This document shows positions 34,025 to 43,571 of a stretch of 64,000 nucleotides of DNA, piece after piece. The notes under the pieces are model-generated. The model saw nothing but the letters and a program-made list of their open reading frames with translations. It had not been told where the DNA came from and searched no databases. The DNA is from Serratia sp. M24T3. Its GTDB lineage: Bacteria > Pseudomonadota > Gammaproteobacteria > Enterobacterales > Enterobacteriaceae. Where the stretch lies: NCBI RefSeq assembly GCF_000257645.1, contig NZ_AJHJ01000010.1, positions 97,790 to 161,789 on the forward strand. The letters are read 5' to 3'. Every line of letters starts with the position of its first letter. The first letter of the stretch is position 1. The position numbers and the translations under genes are program-made.

Positions 34025-34903
34025 CTACTGCGACAGCGACAGCCCGGCAATGTTTTGCCAATAGCCGTTGCAGTCCAGATCCGAAGTCAGCGGCAAAGGA
34101 TGTAGACCGTGCTCATTGGCGCGAAAATCAGCCAGTACCTCGAGCGTGTTTAATCCCAACGGTGAAAGCCTGACAATATCCACCAGCCCTTGCATCGTCA
34201 GCTGATCGTTGCCGAGGTTATAGCAGGATCCACTCTGCGTCTGGATGCCGTTAAGCACAAACACCGACTGATTTTCTTGAGATAATACCTTTCTGCCCAG
34301 CGGATAGTTTATGCAGCAGGTCTTACAGTCATCCTTGGCGCTATTTTCAGCGCGAGCAGTAAAGCAGCGCGCCGAGTAGGCCAGCGGCAAATGGCCGTAA
34401 GCCAACACTTCAATTTCAAATTTGTCGCGAATGCCGAGTTCCTGACATTGGCTCAACACCTGAGCCAGCCAGTCTCGGGAAAGCTCTACCGGCATACACC
34501 AGCGAGTCATCCCTTGTTTGAGCAAAATGTTTAGAGTAACGGCGTTATAACAGTTGAGCGCGTGGCCTGCGACAAACGGCAGCCTGCGTTCTGCCAGCAT
34601 ATTAACGGTGCCAATATCATTGGCCTCAACCAAAAAATCACCGTTTTCGACATAGCGCTTGAGCTCGGTCAGCTCAGAAGGAGCCTGTAACAGCGCCAGT
34701 GTTGAAATGACCACCTGCTTGCCACTGCCGTTCAGCTGTTTAGCCAAATTCAACCAGTCAGCGACCTTCATTTCTCGCCGCTTGCTACAGACGTTCTCGC
34801 CAAGATAAATAATATCCGCAGCGCTGTTTATTGCTGCCTGATAAAACGCCTCAACTTCAGTTTTTGACCAGTAATAAAGCAGGGCACCTAATGAGTATTT
34901 CAT
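34025..34903 (-). CDS. ubiV: UbiV, U32-family protein of oxygen-independent ubiquinone synthesis
   Basis: With UbiU and UbiT it allows ubiquinone ring hydroxylation without oxygen in E. coli. The 292 residues carry the iron-sulfur cysteines of the family, including [18 protein letters not shown] (residues about 180-197) and CYN. It is 13 bases downstream of ubiU in the same direction (known earlier as yhbV). The two form an operon, and the divergent ubiT lies beyond ubiU, the same arrangement as in E. coli. Confidence 0.95.
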   Translation of the reverse strand: MKYSLGALLYYWSKTEVEAFYQAAINSAADIIYLGENVCSKRREMKVADWLNLAKQLNGSGKQVVISTLALLQAPSELTELKRYVENGDFLVEANDIGTVNMLAERRLPFVAGHALNCYNAVTLNILLKQGMTRWCMPVELSRDWLAQVLSQCQELGIRDKFEIEVLAYGHLPLAYSARCFTARAENSAKDDCKTCCINYPLGRKVLSQENQSVFVLNGIQTQSGSCYNLGNDQLTMQGLVDIVRLSPLGLNTLEVLADFRANEHGLHPLPLTSDLDCNGYWQNIAGLSLSQ

Positions 34904-34916
34904 GATTTTACCTTAA

Positions 34917-35912
34917 TTACTGCCATTCTCGATGATAGGCACCGAGCGTGGTCTGCGTGCCTTCGGCCAGCGATCCCAGCTCGTTGACCCAGCTTTTTTC
35001 TGTGATAAATTTCTGAGGATCACGCTGGCAGCGGTCAATGGCGGCACGCCAAATGCGTGTCACCTGGCTAACATAGGCAGGACTGCGCTGGCGTCCTTCA
35101 ATTTTCACCGACACCACGTTGGCGGCAAATAACTCAGGCAATAATTCCAGAGTATTCAGACTAGTAGGCTCTTCCAGTGCGTGATAACGCACGCCATCGA
35201 CCAGATAACGGCCTTTGCACAAAGTGGGATAACCGGCGTTTTCATTCGGCGCGTAGCGGTCAATCAGCACATCGTTAAGCCGCGACTCCATGCCCGAAGA
35301 GGTCTGCTGCCAGCGCACAAATCGAGCCGGTGAACAGGCGCCGGCAGTATTTGGCGATTCACCCGTTAGATAGGAAGACAGGTAACAACGCCCCTCGGCC
35401 ATGATGCACAAACTGCCGAAGGCAAACACCTCAAGCGGCACGCAAGTGCTGCGGGAAAGCTGGCGTACCTGATGCATCGATAGCACGCGCGGCAACACCA
35501 CGCGGGCAACATCGAAGTTATTTTTATAGAAAGCGATCGCCTGCTGATTAGTGGCCGATGCCTGTACCGAAACGTGGCGCTCAATGTCCGGGTATCGCGC
35601 GGCGGCATATTCCAGCATTGCCAGGTCAGCCAGAATCAACGCGTCTGCGCCTTGTTGAGCTGCCATATCCACCGCACGCTCCCAGCGTTGATAACCCGCA
35701 GGATGCGCAAAGGTATTAATGGCAACATGAAGCTTTCTATGGCGGCGGTGTGCGTATTCTGCTGCCTCGTGCAGCTTTTTCTCAGTAAAATTGAGACCGG
35801 CAAAGTGTCGGGCATTGGTATCATCTTTCAGGCCGATATAGACCGCATCTGCACCGTTATCTATGGCTGCTTTTAGTGCGGGCAAATTTCCCGCCGGGCA
35901 AAGTAGCTCCAT
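34917..35912 (-). CDS. ubiU: UbiU, U32-family protein of oxygen-independent ubiquinone synthesis
   Basis: Iron-sulfur partner of UbiV (formerly yhbU). The start is the ATG at 35912, MELLCPAGNLPALKAAI, with AGGAGAAGACC upstream, giving 331 residues as in E. coli; the open frame extends 104 codons further upstream but without family match. The U32 signature is visible around FAFGSLCIMAEGRCYLS and the later cysteines. In E. coli ubiUV is induced by Fnr without oxygen; only a TTGAT half-site was seen upstream, so control here is not shown. Confidence 0.95.
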   Translation of the reverse strand: MELLCPAGNLPALKAAIDNGADAVYIGLKDDTNARHFAGLNFTEKKLHEAAEYAHRRHRKLHVAINTFAHPAGYQRWERAVDMAAQQGADALILADLAMLEYAAARYPDIERHVSVQASATNQQAIAFYKNNFDVARVVLPRVLSMHQVRQLSRSTCVPLEVFAFGSLCIMAEGRCYLSSYLTGESPNTAGACSPARFVRWQQTSSGMESRLNDVLIDRYAPNENAGYPTLCKGRYLVDGVRYHALEEPTSLNTLELLPELFAANVVSVKIEGRQRSPAYVSQVTRIWRAAIDRCQRDPQKFITEKSWVNELGSLAEGTQTTLGAYHREWQ

Positions 35913-36178
35913 GGTCTTCTCCTGCTTCACCCGCGATATGCGGCTAAAATCGACCTTCATTTTAGAGAAGCCTTGGTAGCAATATTTTGATTTAAGGCAG
36001 CTTATTATCTTTTGAATGAATGTGTCTTTAGGCAGAGGTTGTGTATGGGGTATTTCTGGTGCACTATTTTTACAGGAGAATATTGATGCAGGCCGCGGTG
36101 GATAATTTCCTTTATGGCAAAATAGGCTGTATTTAGTCCAATATGTCCACAAGCCAGTCATCTTAAGGAGAAGTGCCA

Positions 36179-36745
36179 GTGTTGCAAAAATTACGAGCAC
36201 AGGTGGTGAGTCAGGGGCCGTCATTGTTAAGTGTACCGCTGAGATTTACCCCTTTCGCCCTGAAACGGCAGCTTTTACAGCAGGTGCTTGGCTGGCAATT
36301 TCGACAGGCGCTTGCCGACGGCGATCTCGCCTTTTTAGAGGGGCGCTGGCTAGGCATCGAGATAAGCGATCTTTCGCTGCACTGGCTTATGACCGTTGAG
36401 AACGGCAAGTTGCGCGTTTGCGAGCAGGGTGAGGCCGACGTAAGCTTTATTGGCAATGCGAATGACCTGTTACTGGTCGCCGCCCGTAAAGAAGATCCTG
36501 ACACGCTGTTTTTCAAAAGGCGTTTACGTATTGAAGGAGACACTGAATTGGGCCTGAACGTAAAAAATCTGATGGATTCCATTGAGCCTGAAAACATGCC
36601 TGTTTTATTGCGAGAGGGGCTTAATCGCCTTGCAGCCTTTATTTATGCAGCAAATAGTGAAACAGCAAATAGTGCAGCTAGACATTGTAAAGCTGACAGA
36701 CAAGAGGACGGCGAGTCATTCTCTCCGGCAGCCATATCATGTTAA
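36179..36745 (+). CDS. ubiT: UbiT, SCP2-domain lipid-binding protein
   Basis: Lipid-carrier protein of anaerobic ubiquinone synthesis (formerly yhbT). The SCP2 fold covers residues 20-145 (LSVPLRFTPFALKRQLL, QADVSF-like GEADVSFIGNANDLL, RLRIEGDTELGL). The GTG at 36179 has AAGGAG eight bases upstream and is preferred to the GTG at 36173, which is only two bases from it; this gives 188 residues. The C-terminal tail after residue 155 differs from E. coli. It overlaps yhbS by seven bases. Confidence 0.93.
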   Translation: MLQKLRAQVVSQGPSLLSVPLRFTPFALKRQLLQQVLGWQFRQALADGDLAFLEGRWLGIEISDLSLHWLMTVENGKLRVCEQGEADVSFIGNANDLLLVAARKEDPDTLFFKRRLRIEGDTELGLNVKNLMDSIEPENMPVLLREGLNRLAAFIYAANSETANSAARHCKADRQEDGESFSPAAISC

Positions 36746-37242
36746 TCAGAGTCGAAATACCTGTTGATGCCGCAGGCATTGATAATTTACTGCGCCAGGC
36801 TTTTGGCCGCGATGGCGAGGCGGATTTGGTCCAGCGCCTGCGTGAAGATGGCTTGCTTACTCTTGGCGTGGTGGCTACCGATGATGAAGGCGGTGTCGTG
36901 GGTTACGCTGCTTTCACCCCGGTCGATGTGCATGGTGAAGATCGTCAGTGGGTCGGGCTGGGGCCACTGGCGGTAGATGAATCATTGCGCCGGCAAGGAA
37001 TTGGCGAAAAGCTGATTTACGAAGGTCTGGATTCTCTCAATGAATTTGGCTATGCGGCGGTCGTCGTGTTGGGTGATCCAGAATACTACGGGCGCTTCGG
37101 TTTCAAGCGTGCTGCATCACACAATTTACATTGTAAATGGCCGGACACTGAGCAGCATTTTCAACTGTATGTTTTAGCTGATAATGCCTTGGAAGGTGCT
37201 AGTGGGCTGGTGGAATATCCTCCACATTTTGACCACATTTAA
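36739..37242 (+). CDS. yhbS: GNAT-family acetyltransferase YhbS
   Basis: Predicted N-acetyltransferase of 167 residues, nearly the same as E. coli YhbS (MLIRVEIPVDA start, GYAAFTPVDVHGEDRQWV, and acetyl-CoA loop RRQGIGEKLIYEGL). The substrate is not known with certainty. The start overlaps the end of ubiT, so the two are translationally coupled, which hints at a shared pathway. Confidence 0.94.
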   Translation: MLIRVEIPVDAAGIDNLLRQAFGRDGEADLVQRLREDGLLTLGVVATDDEGGVVGYAAFTPVDVHGEDRQWVGLGPLAVDESLRRQGIGEKLIYEGLDSLNEFGYAAVVVLGDPEYYGRFGFKRAASHNLHCKWPDTEQHFQLYVLADNALEGASGLVEYPPHFDHI

Positions 37243-37262
37243 GTCTTAATATCTTTTCCAAT

Positions 37263-37292
37263 AAGCCGACGTTCTTACGTTGGCTTTTTTTT
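37263..37292 (+). terminator. Intrinsic terminator after yhbS
   Basis: AAGCCGACGT pairs with ACGTTGGCTT around TCTT, followed by eight T residues. Confidence 0.9.
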
Positions 37293-37646
37293 CGCTTAAA
37301 AATGCTAATTCAAATGAATAGCTCAAATTGCTAATTAAGATTGGTTAAATAAAGTGCAAATAAATATCGGTCACTTAAGTGATAATTACGTCTTGCCATG
37401 TTGTTTTTGCGTTAACAATTAGTGCTCAGTAGGTGAATTATTATCATTTCAGAATTAATTAAGACATATTTAGCACAAAAAGTTTAAACTGGTGTTATTT
37501 AAATCAACACCTGTCAATGTTATGTTACATCTTTAATTATATTGTTTTAAATAATCAAATCTAGGTCACAGAATATTACGTGTTGAAGAATAATATAGTT
37601 CTTACTGAAGTTTAAACTGAACTTTAAGAATTATAAGGAATCTAAA
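37293..37646 (+). promoter_or_regulatory. AT-rich porin promoter region with two palindromes
   Basis: No gene is seen in these 354 bases. TCACTTAAGTGA (37371-37382) is a perfect 12-base palindrome. GGTGTT and AACACC (37491-37496 and 37506-37511) form an inverted repeat with a nine-base AT-rich centre (N9). Both look like operator sites of a sugar-responsive regulator. The exact promoter was not fixed because AT content gives many weak -10 matches. Confidence 0.55.
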
Positions 37647-39005
37647 GTGGCCAATAAATCTCCTCTCCGTTTTAAAAAGTTGTATCTGGCATGTTCTGTT
37701 GGACTGCTTTTTAGCTCAGCCCACGTATTGGCCGCCGATGCAGCAGGACCGTTCTCAGAAGACTCCACTTATATGTTGGGAGACTGGGGCGGCACGCGTA
37801 GCTCGTTGAAAGATGAAGGTATCGATTTCCAGCTTAACTACACCTCTGAAACGGGCAGCAATTTCTCCGGTGGTTATGACAAGCACACCACTGCGCGTTA
37901 TTCAGACCAGTGGCAGGCCGGCACCACCCTTGACCTTGATAAATTACTTAACTGGAAAGACACGATCTTCCAGTTCACCGTCACCAACCGTAACGGTAGA
38001 AACATTTCCAACGACGCTGTTGGCGATCCACGTAGCGGCACTCTTTCCTCCTCACAGGAAGTCTGGGGCCGTGGTCAAACCACGCGTTTGACACAGTTCT
38101 GGATTAGTCAGGGATATTTCAACGATACTCTGAATATCAAAGCCGGCCGTGTGACCGTGGGTGAAGATTTCGACTCACTGAACAGCAACTTCCAGAACCT
38201 GGCATTGGGCAGTGGACAGGCGGGTAACTGGCGTGGCGATCGCTGGTACAACTGGCCTGTATCCCAGTGGGGTGGCCGTATCAAGCTGAACTTCACACCA
38301 GAAGTTTATGCTCAGGTTGGTATCTATAACCAGAACCCTAAAAACTACAACACTGGCAATGGCTTCCGTCTGGATACCACAGGTACCGTCGGCAACCTGG
38401 TTCCGGTTGAATTTGGCTGGAAACCATCACTTGGACCAGAACAGCTTCCAGGTAAATATGCTGTAGGTGCCTACTACAGCTCGACCAAAGGCAACGTTTA
38501 CAGCAGCGGCTCGATTCAAAATGGTAGTGAAGTTTACGACCGTGATGCGCACGCTTACGGCGGTTACCTGCTGGTTCAACAACAGCTTACTTCAGTTGCC
38601 GGTGACAAAAATCGCGGCCTGACACTGACCGTTCAAGGCGTGATGAACGACAAGAAAACTTCAAAAACCGATAACTATCAAGAAGTCGCGGTGACTTATC
38701 GCGGTATCTTCGATTCACGTCCTAAAGATGAGCTTGGCTTTGGCGTAGCGCGTATCCACGTGAATAAAGATGTTACCGAGACCCAGCGTGAGCAGAATGC
38801 GGCCAACGGCGTTGATAACTACAACAACCCAACTTATTTGCCGATTCAAAGCGGTGCAGAAGTTAACTACGAACTGTACTACGGTATTCAGGTGGCTAAT
38901 TGGCTGACTATTCGTCCAAACCTGCAATACGTTTCTTCTCCGGGTGCAGTTAGCCAGGTTAAAGATGCGTTTATCGGCGGTGTGATGGTTAACCTGGCTC
39001 TGTAA
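37647..39005 (+). CDS. OprB-family carbohydrate-selective porin
   Basis: Outer-membrane beta-barrel channel for sugar uptake. The 452 residues start at GTG with TAAGGAA eight bases upstream and a Sec signal peptide (LYLACSVGLLFSSAHVLA, cleavage near residue 29). The OprB marks are present: MLGDWGGTRSSLKDEGI near the mature N-terminus, WISQGYFNDTLNIKAGRV, and a barrel C-terminus ending in an aliphatic residue (MVNLAL). It stands alone between yhbS and yhbQ, which are neighbours in E. coli, so it is an insertion with its own promoter and terminator. The sugar is not known; Pseudomonas OprB takes glucose. Confidence 0.9.
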   Translation: MANKSPLRFKKLYLACSVGLLFSSAHVLAADAAGPFSEDSTYMLGDWGGTRSSLKDEGIDFQLNYTSETGSNFSGGYDKHTTARYSDQWQAGTTLDLDKLLNWKDTIFQFTVTNRNGRNISNDAVGDPRSGTLSSSQEVWGRGQTTRLTQFWISQGYFNDTLNIKAGRVTVGEDFDSLNSNFQNLALGSGQAGNWRGDRWYNWPVSQWGGRIKLNFTPEVYAQVGIYNQNPKNYNTGNGFRLDTTGTVGNLVPVEFGWKPSLGPEQLPGKYAVGAYYSSTKGNVYSSGSIQNGSEVYDRDAHAYGGYLLVQQQLTSVAGDKNRGLTLTVQGVMNDKKTSKTDNYQEVAVTYRGIFDSRPKDELGFGVARIHVNKDVTETQREQNAANGVDNYNNPTYLPIQSGAEVNYELYYGIQVANWLTIRPNLQYVSSPGAVSQVKDAFIGGVMVNLAL

Positions 39006-39032
39006 TTAGCAGAACACGGTATTAATAGAATC

Positions 39033-39058
39033 GGGGCGCATTGAGCGCCCCTTTTTTA
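39033..39058 (+). terminator. Intrinsic terminator after the porin gene
   Basis: GGGGCGC and GCGCCCC pair around ATTGA, followed by seven T residues. Confidence 0.92.
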
Positions 39059-39088
39059 TTCCTCAAATAAGCTGATACTTATAAAAGC

Positions 39089-39391
39089 CTAAGCCAACCA
39101 TTCCAAGATATCTTTAGGATAATCTTTAACCAATTTCTCTTTTTGTTTTTTATTGAGCTGTTTGATTTTATATTCGAGTTTTGAAGCCTGAGAGCGGTCG
39201 CCTGCCGGGCAGTGAAAGACCAGCGTTAATTCTCCCTTTCCCCGTAAGGATTTTGCCCCCTTGCCACTTTGATGCTGTTGCTGGCGACGTAACACATCGG
39301 TGGTGATCCCGGTATACAGCATGCCAGTCGGGGTACGCAGCATATAGAGATGCCACAGAGTAATAATCGGTTCAGAGGAAGAGCAGGCCAC
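39089..39391 (-). CDS. yhbQ: GIY-YIG nuclease-like protein YhbQ
   Basis: Small protein of the UPF0213 family, 100 residues. The GIY-YIG core appears as [20 protein letters not shown], followed by the conserved [15 protein letters not shown] and GELTLVF. E. coli YhbQ has been reported to have DNase activity. It is divergent from yhbP across 164 bases, as in E. coli. Confidence 0.92.
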   Translation of the reverse strand: MACSSSEPIITLWHLYMLRTPTGMLYTGITTDVLRRQQQHQSGKGAKSLRGKGELTLVFHCPAGDRSQASKLEYKIKQLNKKQKEKLVKDYPKDILEWLA

Positions 39392-39555
39392 AATATTTGA
39401 ATGACTCTAAGAATAAGATGTGTGCCACAGATTACCCCTGATGCAGCGGCTGTGTGAAGCAAAAGCGCACCTTACGCACCTCCTCAGGCAATCGCAGACT
39501 GTAACTTGCTGGGTATCGCGCTAAAATAAAAAGAATTTTTCTCCAGGAGAAAGGT

Positions 39556-39993
39556 ATGAACGATCCCGATGACATAAAGATTATTAGTCGTTATTTGAAT
39601 AAAAATCATGTGCTTGCTTTATGCGCTCATGCTGAAGGTGATATCTGGAGCGCCAACTGTTTTTATGTGACCGATGTTGAACGTATGTGTCTGTATTTTA
39701 TGACCGAACTAAAGACCCGCCACGGCGCATTAATGCAAAAGAATCCTCACATTGTGGGTACGATCGCCACTCAGCCCAAGACTGTCGCCCTGATAAAAGG
39801 CATTCAGTATCGAGGCAGCGCCACGATTTTAGAAGGTCAGGAAGACAAGTCGGCCCGCACGCTTTACTGCAAACATTTTCCGGTAGCGATCGCAATGAAA
39901 GCGCCTATCTGGCAGCTGCAACTCGACGAAATCAAAATGACCGACAACACGCTCGGCTTCGGTAAAAAACTGCTGTGGCAGCGTGATGCATGA
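39556..39993 (+). CDS. yhbP: YhbP-family flavin-reductase-like barrel protein
   Basis: UPF0306-family protein of 145 residues, with a probable split beta-barrel (FMN-binding-like) fold: HVLALCAHAEGDIWSANCFYV and IQYRGSATILEG are the conserved parts. CCAGGAGAAAGG precedes the ATG. The function is unknown. It is the last gene of the E. coli-like block; a decayed LysR gene starts within its final codons. Confidence 0.9.
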   Translation: MNDPDDIKIISRYLNKNHVLALCAHAEGDIWSANCFYVTDVERMCLYFMTELKTRHGALMQKNPHIVGTIATQPKTVALIKGIQYRGSATILEGQEDKSARTLYCKHFPVAIAMKAPIWQLQLDEIKMTDNTLGFGKKLLWQRDA

Positions 39994-40164
39994 GTAAATT
40001 GAAGCCGCCAGGTTATTTCATAGCCGTATATGAACACGGGTGAATCTCGGCGGCTTCAGAAGTGTTGTTCATCGCCCAACCTCCGTTAAGCAAGGCGTTG
40101 CATCAGCTTGAGAGGGAGTTAAAGCTTTAAGTCGTAGAAGCGCTGGAAATTTAGCGGATTGTAT
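39990..40164 (+). pseudogene. Remnant of a LysR-family regulator (N-terminal HTH only)
   Basis: In one frame from the ATG at 39990 the translation reads ...GYFIAVYEHG, stop, ISAASEVLF, IAQPPLSKALHQLERELKL, stop, VVEALEI, stop. This is the standard LysR N-terminal HTH (YF..V.E.GS.S.AA..L...QP.LS..I..LE.ELG) broken by three in-frame stops and lacking the whole effector domain. It overlaps the yhbP stop. It sits where conserved gene order ends. The remaining bases to 40321 show nothing recognisable. Confidence 0.8.
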
Positions 40165-40321
40165 TCAAATTTAAGGGGCCAGAACGAAGTAAAACTCGGC
40201 GTTTGTTATGCTAATCTATAATCAAAAACGCCAAATTTTCCCCACTACTTCTTCTCTACAAAAATCTATTCCTGCGACGCCTGCAAACTTCTGGATTGCT
40301 GCGATTACGCTGACTTACCCC

Positions 40322-40915
40322 TTAATTCCTTGGCATGGCGAGAGGATAACCGTCCAGTGGTATCGCGCAGGTTGCTCGTTCGCCCAAAAAACTCAGCAAC
40401 TCAGTCAGCGTTTCTTGCAAACAGCCGTCGTTATTAAGGCGATGGCAGTTTGCGGGCAAGCTATGCTGATATTCCGAGGCGCGGCGCAGGCGTTGCTGGA
40501 TTTCCGACGGTGATTCACGTCCGCGAGCCTCAAGCCGCTCGGCCAGAACCTCAGTGGAGACATGAAGGCAGACGGCGAGCAGGCTGCTACCGTAACGCGC
40601 CTCGGCTTGGGCAAGATGAGCACGAGATCCGTTAACCACGACAGTAAACCCTTGCTGCATCCAAAGATCTATCTCGATCCCTAGCGCGTAATGGGTTTGA
40701 TGAGCCTGCCAGTCGAGGGCAAACAGCTGGCGAGATTTGCGCAGCTGGAATTCGTCGAGGCTAAGTGCGACATGATTTTCCGCGCCAGCCTGGGCCGCGC
40801 GGGTAATATAACGATGCGCCACCAACAACCCTTGCGGCAGCTTATTGCGCAGTGCATCAAGCAGGCTGTCTTTGCCCGACCCCGACGCGCCCATAACGTA
40901 AACCAGCTTTGCCAT
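40322..40915 (-). CDS. phnN: Ribose 1,5-bisphosphokinase PhnN
   Basis: Phosphorylates ribose 1,5-bisphosphate to PRPP, the last step of phosphonate ribose salvage. The 197 residues have a guanylate-kinase-like P-loop GASGSGKDS (9-17), the conserved HRYITRAA region and SPSEIQQRLRRA. The start overlaps the phnM stop by one base. It is the last gene of the operon; phnO and phnP, which follow in E. coli, are not present. Confidence 0.93.
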   Translation of the reverse strand: MAKLVYVMGASGSGKDSLLDALRNKLPQGLLVAHRYITRAAQAGAENHVALSLDEFQLRKSRQLFALDWQAHQTHYALGIEIDLWMQQGFTVVVNGSRAHLAQAEARYGSSLLAVCLHVSTEVLAERLEARGRESPSEIQQRLRRASEYQHSLPANCHRLNNDGCLQETLTELLSFLGERATCAIPLDGYPLAMPRN

Positions 40916-42051
40916 CAGAATACCTGTATTCCCTGACGCCAGACATTTTGCACATAGTGATGATGCTCGTGCGCCCGTGCCAACACCAGATCTGCACGCT
41001 TGCCCTCCGCAATCTCACCGCGATCCTCTAGTCCCAATGCGGCTGCCGGATTACGTGTGACCAGCGCCACCGCCTGCGACAGGCTGAAGGTGTTGCACTC
41101 ATCATTGGCAATGCGGAATACGGCATCCAGCAAGCTGGCGGGATAATAGTCAGAAGAGAGAATATCAAGCAGACCCAATGATGCCAGCTGTTTTGCTGCG
41201 ACATTGCCGGAATGCGAGCCGCCGCGCACGATATTTGGTGCACCCATCAACACTTGCAGGCCTTCTGCGTGCGAGGCCCGTGCCGCTTCTTCGGTGGTCG
41301 GGAATTCGGCAATCACGCTGCCTAACTCTTTCGATTCGGCGACGTGCGCCGAGGTTGCGTCATCGTGGCTGGCTAAGGCAATGCCCAACTGGCGGCAGTG
41401 TGTGGCAATGGCCAGACGATTGGGCTGAGCCCAGCGCAGTGAGTTGGCGATTTGCGCCGCCTGAAACTCTTCCATTTGCTCATCGTTAAGCTGATATTTA
41501 CCCTGATAGTATTCGCGATATTTCTGCGGGGTCGAAAACTGGCGCTGGCCCGGGGAATGGTCCATCAGCGAAACCAGCGAAACGCCCGGCTTGTGCATCA
41601 ATTCTTCAAACAGCGGCAGCGTTGACGAGTGCGGCAGCTCGCAGCGCAGATGCAAGCGATGTTCGGCGCGATTAAGACCGGCTTTTTGGCTATTAATGAC
41701 CGCGTCGATCATTTTCATCAGGTTTTCCAGACGATGGCCGCCGTCGCGAACGTCACCCACCGCAACAGCGTCCAGCACGGTGGTAATACCGCTCGCCACC
41801 ATCAGCGCATCGTGGCTGCTCATGGCCGAATGTGCAGGCCAGTCAACCTTGGGACGCGGAGTGAAAAACTTATCCAGATTATCGGTATGCAGCTCGACGA
41901 AACCGGGCATGAGCCACGAACCTTCAGCGTTCACCGCCTGCGGCAACTGACTGGAGCTATCAGTGAAAGAAGAAATGAGCCCCTCTTTTATCTCGATAGA
42001 ACCTTTAACTGTTTCATGCGCCAACACTAGATTGACGTTATTGATAATCAT
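40915..42051 (-). CDS. phnM: Alpha-D-ribose 1-methylphosphonate 5-triphosphate diphosphatase PhnM
   Basis: Amidohydrolase-fold enzyme that removes pyrophosphate from the ribose triphosphate phosphonate made by PhnGHIL. The 378 residues match E. coli: metal site [47 protein letters not shown], and [14 protein letters not shown]. It overlaps phnL by four bases. Confidence 0.96.
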   Translation of the reverse strand: MIINNVNLVLAHETVKGSIEIKEGLISSFTDSSSQLPQAVNAEGSWLMPGFVELHTDNLDKFFTPRPKVDWPAHSAMSSHDALMVASGITTVLDAVAVGDVRDGGHRLENLMKMIDAVINSQKAGLNRAEHRLHLRCELPHSSTLPLFEELMHKPGVSLVSLMDHSPGQRQFSTPQKYREYYQGKYQLNDEQMEEFQAAQIANSLRWAQPNRLAIATHCRQLGIALASHDDATSAHVAESKELGSVIAEFPTTEEAARASHAEGLQVLMGAPNIVRGGSHSGNVAAKQLASLGLLDILSSDYYPASLLDAVFRIANDECNTFSLSQAVALVTRNPAAALGLEDRGEIAEGKRADLVLARAHEHHHYVQNVWRQGIQVF

Positions 42052-42758
42052 GCCAGATTCTCCGCGTTAGCCAATTCCGGGGTCATCACGTGCAGCCGGT
42101 CGGCCACGCGCTCACGAACGTCTTCATCATGGAAAATACCCACCACCGCCGCGCCGCGTGCTTTAGCTTTTTCAATCAGTGTCACCACCGCCGCACGATT
42201 GGTGGCGTCCAGCGAGGCGGTGGGTTCATCAAGCAGCAACACCGGATAGTCGACAATAAACCCGCGCGCAATGTTTACTCGCTGCTGTTCACCGCCGGAA
42301 AAGGTTGAAGGCGCGAGCTGCCACAGGCGCTGCGGCACGTTCAAATGTTGTAAAAGTTCACCCGCGCGCTGCTCGGCTTCTGGCTTGCCAATACCCAATT
42401 CGACCAGCGGCTGCATGACAAGATTCAGCGCGCTGATACGCGGGATAACGCGCAGAAACTGACTTACCCAGCCGACACTGTGTCGGCGCACGTCAAGGAT
42501 TTCGCGAGCCTGGGCGTTGACCATATCGACCCACTGATCCTGATGTTTGACCCAAATGTGGCCGCTGTCCGGCAGATAATTACCGTAAAGTGACCGCAAA
42601 AGGGTAGATTTCCCGCTGCCGGAATGGCCGTGCAGCACCACGCATTCCCCTGCGTTTACTTCAAGACTGGCGTTATGAAACACCGGCAGTTTGATCCCCT
42701 GCTGGTTGTGTAAAACAAAGGTTTTACTCAGATTTTCGACCCGGAGTCTGGTTGTCAT
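42048..42758 (-). CDS. phnL: C-P lyase complex ABC-type ATPase PhnL
   Basis: ABC-family nucleotide-binding subunit of the C-P lyase machinery, required with PhnGHI for coupling phosphonate to ATP ribose. The 236 residues have Walker [10 protein letters not shown], signature FSGGEQQR, Walker [12 protein letters not shown] and the switch histidine in GIFHDEDV. No membrane permease accompanies it. It is 24 bases downstream of phnK. Confidence 0.95.
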   Translation of the reverse strand: MTTRLRVENLSKTFVLHNQQGIKLPVFHNASLEVNAGECVVLHGHSGSGKSTLLRSLYGNYLPDSGHIWVKHQDQWVDMVNAQAREILDVRRHSVGWVSQFLRVIPRISALNLVMQPLVELGIGKPEAEQRAGELLQHLNVPQRLWQLAPSTFSGGEQQRVNIARGFIVDYPVLLLDEPTASLDATNRAAVVTLIEKAKARGAAVVGIFHDEDVRERVADRLHVMTPELANAENLA

Positions 42759-42782
42759 TGGTTTATCACTCTTCTGGGGTTC

Positions 42783-43571
42783 TCAGGACAAAACGGAAGA
42801 AACGAGCAGCTGGGTATAAGGATGATGCGGATCGTCGAGAACCCGATCGGTCAGCCCACTTTCCACCACTTGACCCTGTTTCATCACCAGCAAACGGTGC
42901 GCCAGCAGTCGCGCTACGCCTAAATCATGGGTCACAATTACCACCGCAAGCTGCATTTCCACCACCAGCGTGCGCAGCAGATCCAGCAGGCGCGCCTGCA
43001 CGGATACGTCCAGCCCACCGGTTGGTTCATCCATAAATACCAAACGAGGATGGGTCACTAAATTGCGGGCGATTTGCAGGCGCTGCTGCATACCGCCGGA
43101 AAAGGTGGTCGGCAGATCGTCGAGGCGTGAAACCGGGATCTCGACATCTTCCAGCCACTGACTGGCTTCCTGACGAATGCGCGAGTAATTACGTTCACCG
43201 ATAGCCATCAGGCGTTCGCCGATATTGCCCCCGGCAGAAACCTGACGACGCAAGCCATCCATCGGATGCTGATGAACCACGCCCCAATCGGTGCGCAGCA
43301 GGCGACGGCGATCGCTTTCCGGCATCTGGTATAAAGACTGCGAAGGCTGCACGCCGTTGTTGTAAATCACCTGGCCCTGCTGCGGTGCAAGACGGGCAGA
43401 AATCGATTGCAGCAAAGTGGTTTTACCCGAGCCGGATTCACCGACAATGCCCAGCACTTCGCCAGGATAAAGCTGGAAAGACACGTCGCTAAAACCTTTG
43501 CCCGGTGCATAAAGATGGGTCAGGTTTTCTACGCTGAGCAGCGGCGTGGCTGAAGAGTTGACCGGATTCAT
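42783..43571 (-). CDS. phnK: C-P lyase complex ABC-type ATPase PhnK
   Basis: ABC-family subunit that binds the PhnGHIJ core complex at PhnJ. The 262 residues (E. coli 252) carry Walker A GESGSGKT, signature FSGGMQQR, Walker B LVFMDEPTGGLD and HDLGVARLL. The extra length is an N-terminal stretch MNPVNSSATP. It overlaps phnJ by ATGA. Confidence 0.95.
   Translation of the reverse strand: MNPVNSSATPLLSVENLTHLYAPGKGFSDVSFQLYPGEVLGIVGESGSGKTTLLQSISARLAPQQGQVIYNNGVQPSQSLYQMPESDRRRLLRTDWGVVHQHPMDGLRRQVSAGGNIGERLMAIGERNYSRIRQEASQWLEDVEIPVSRLDDLPTTFSGGMQQRLQIARNLVTHPRLVFMDEPTGGLDVSVQARLLDLLRTLVVEMQLAVVIVTHDLGVARLLAHRLLVMKQGQVVESGLTDRVLDDPHHPYTQLLVSSVLS

Noticed and set aside
35980..36110. Fnr site upstream of ubiUV
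   Set aside because: TTGAT occurs twice but without the matching ATCAA half at four bases, so the site was not listed.
35913..36224. Upstream extension of ubiU by 104 codons
   Set aside because: The ATG at 35912 has a strong ribosome site and starts the conserved domain; the extension overlaps the divergent ubiT gene and shows no homology.
40208..40513. Plus-strand frame beside phnN
   Set aside because: It runs antisense into phnN, has no ribosome site, and its product looks like nothing known.
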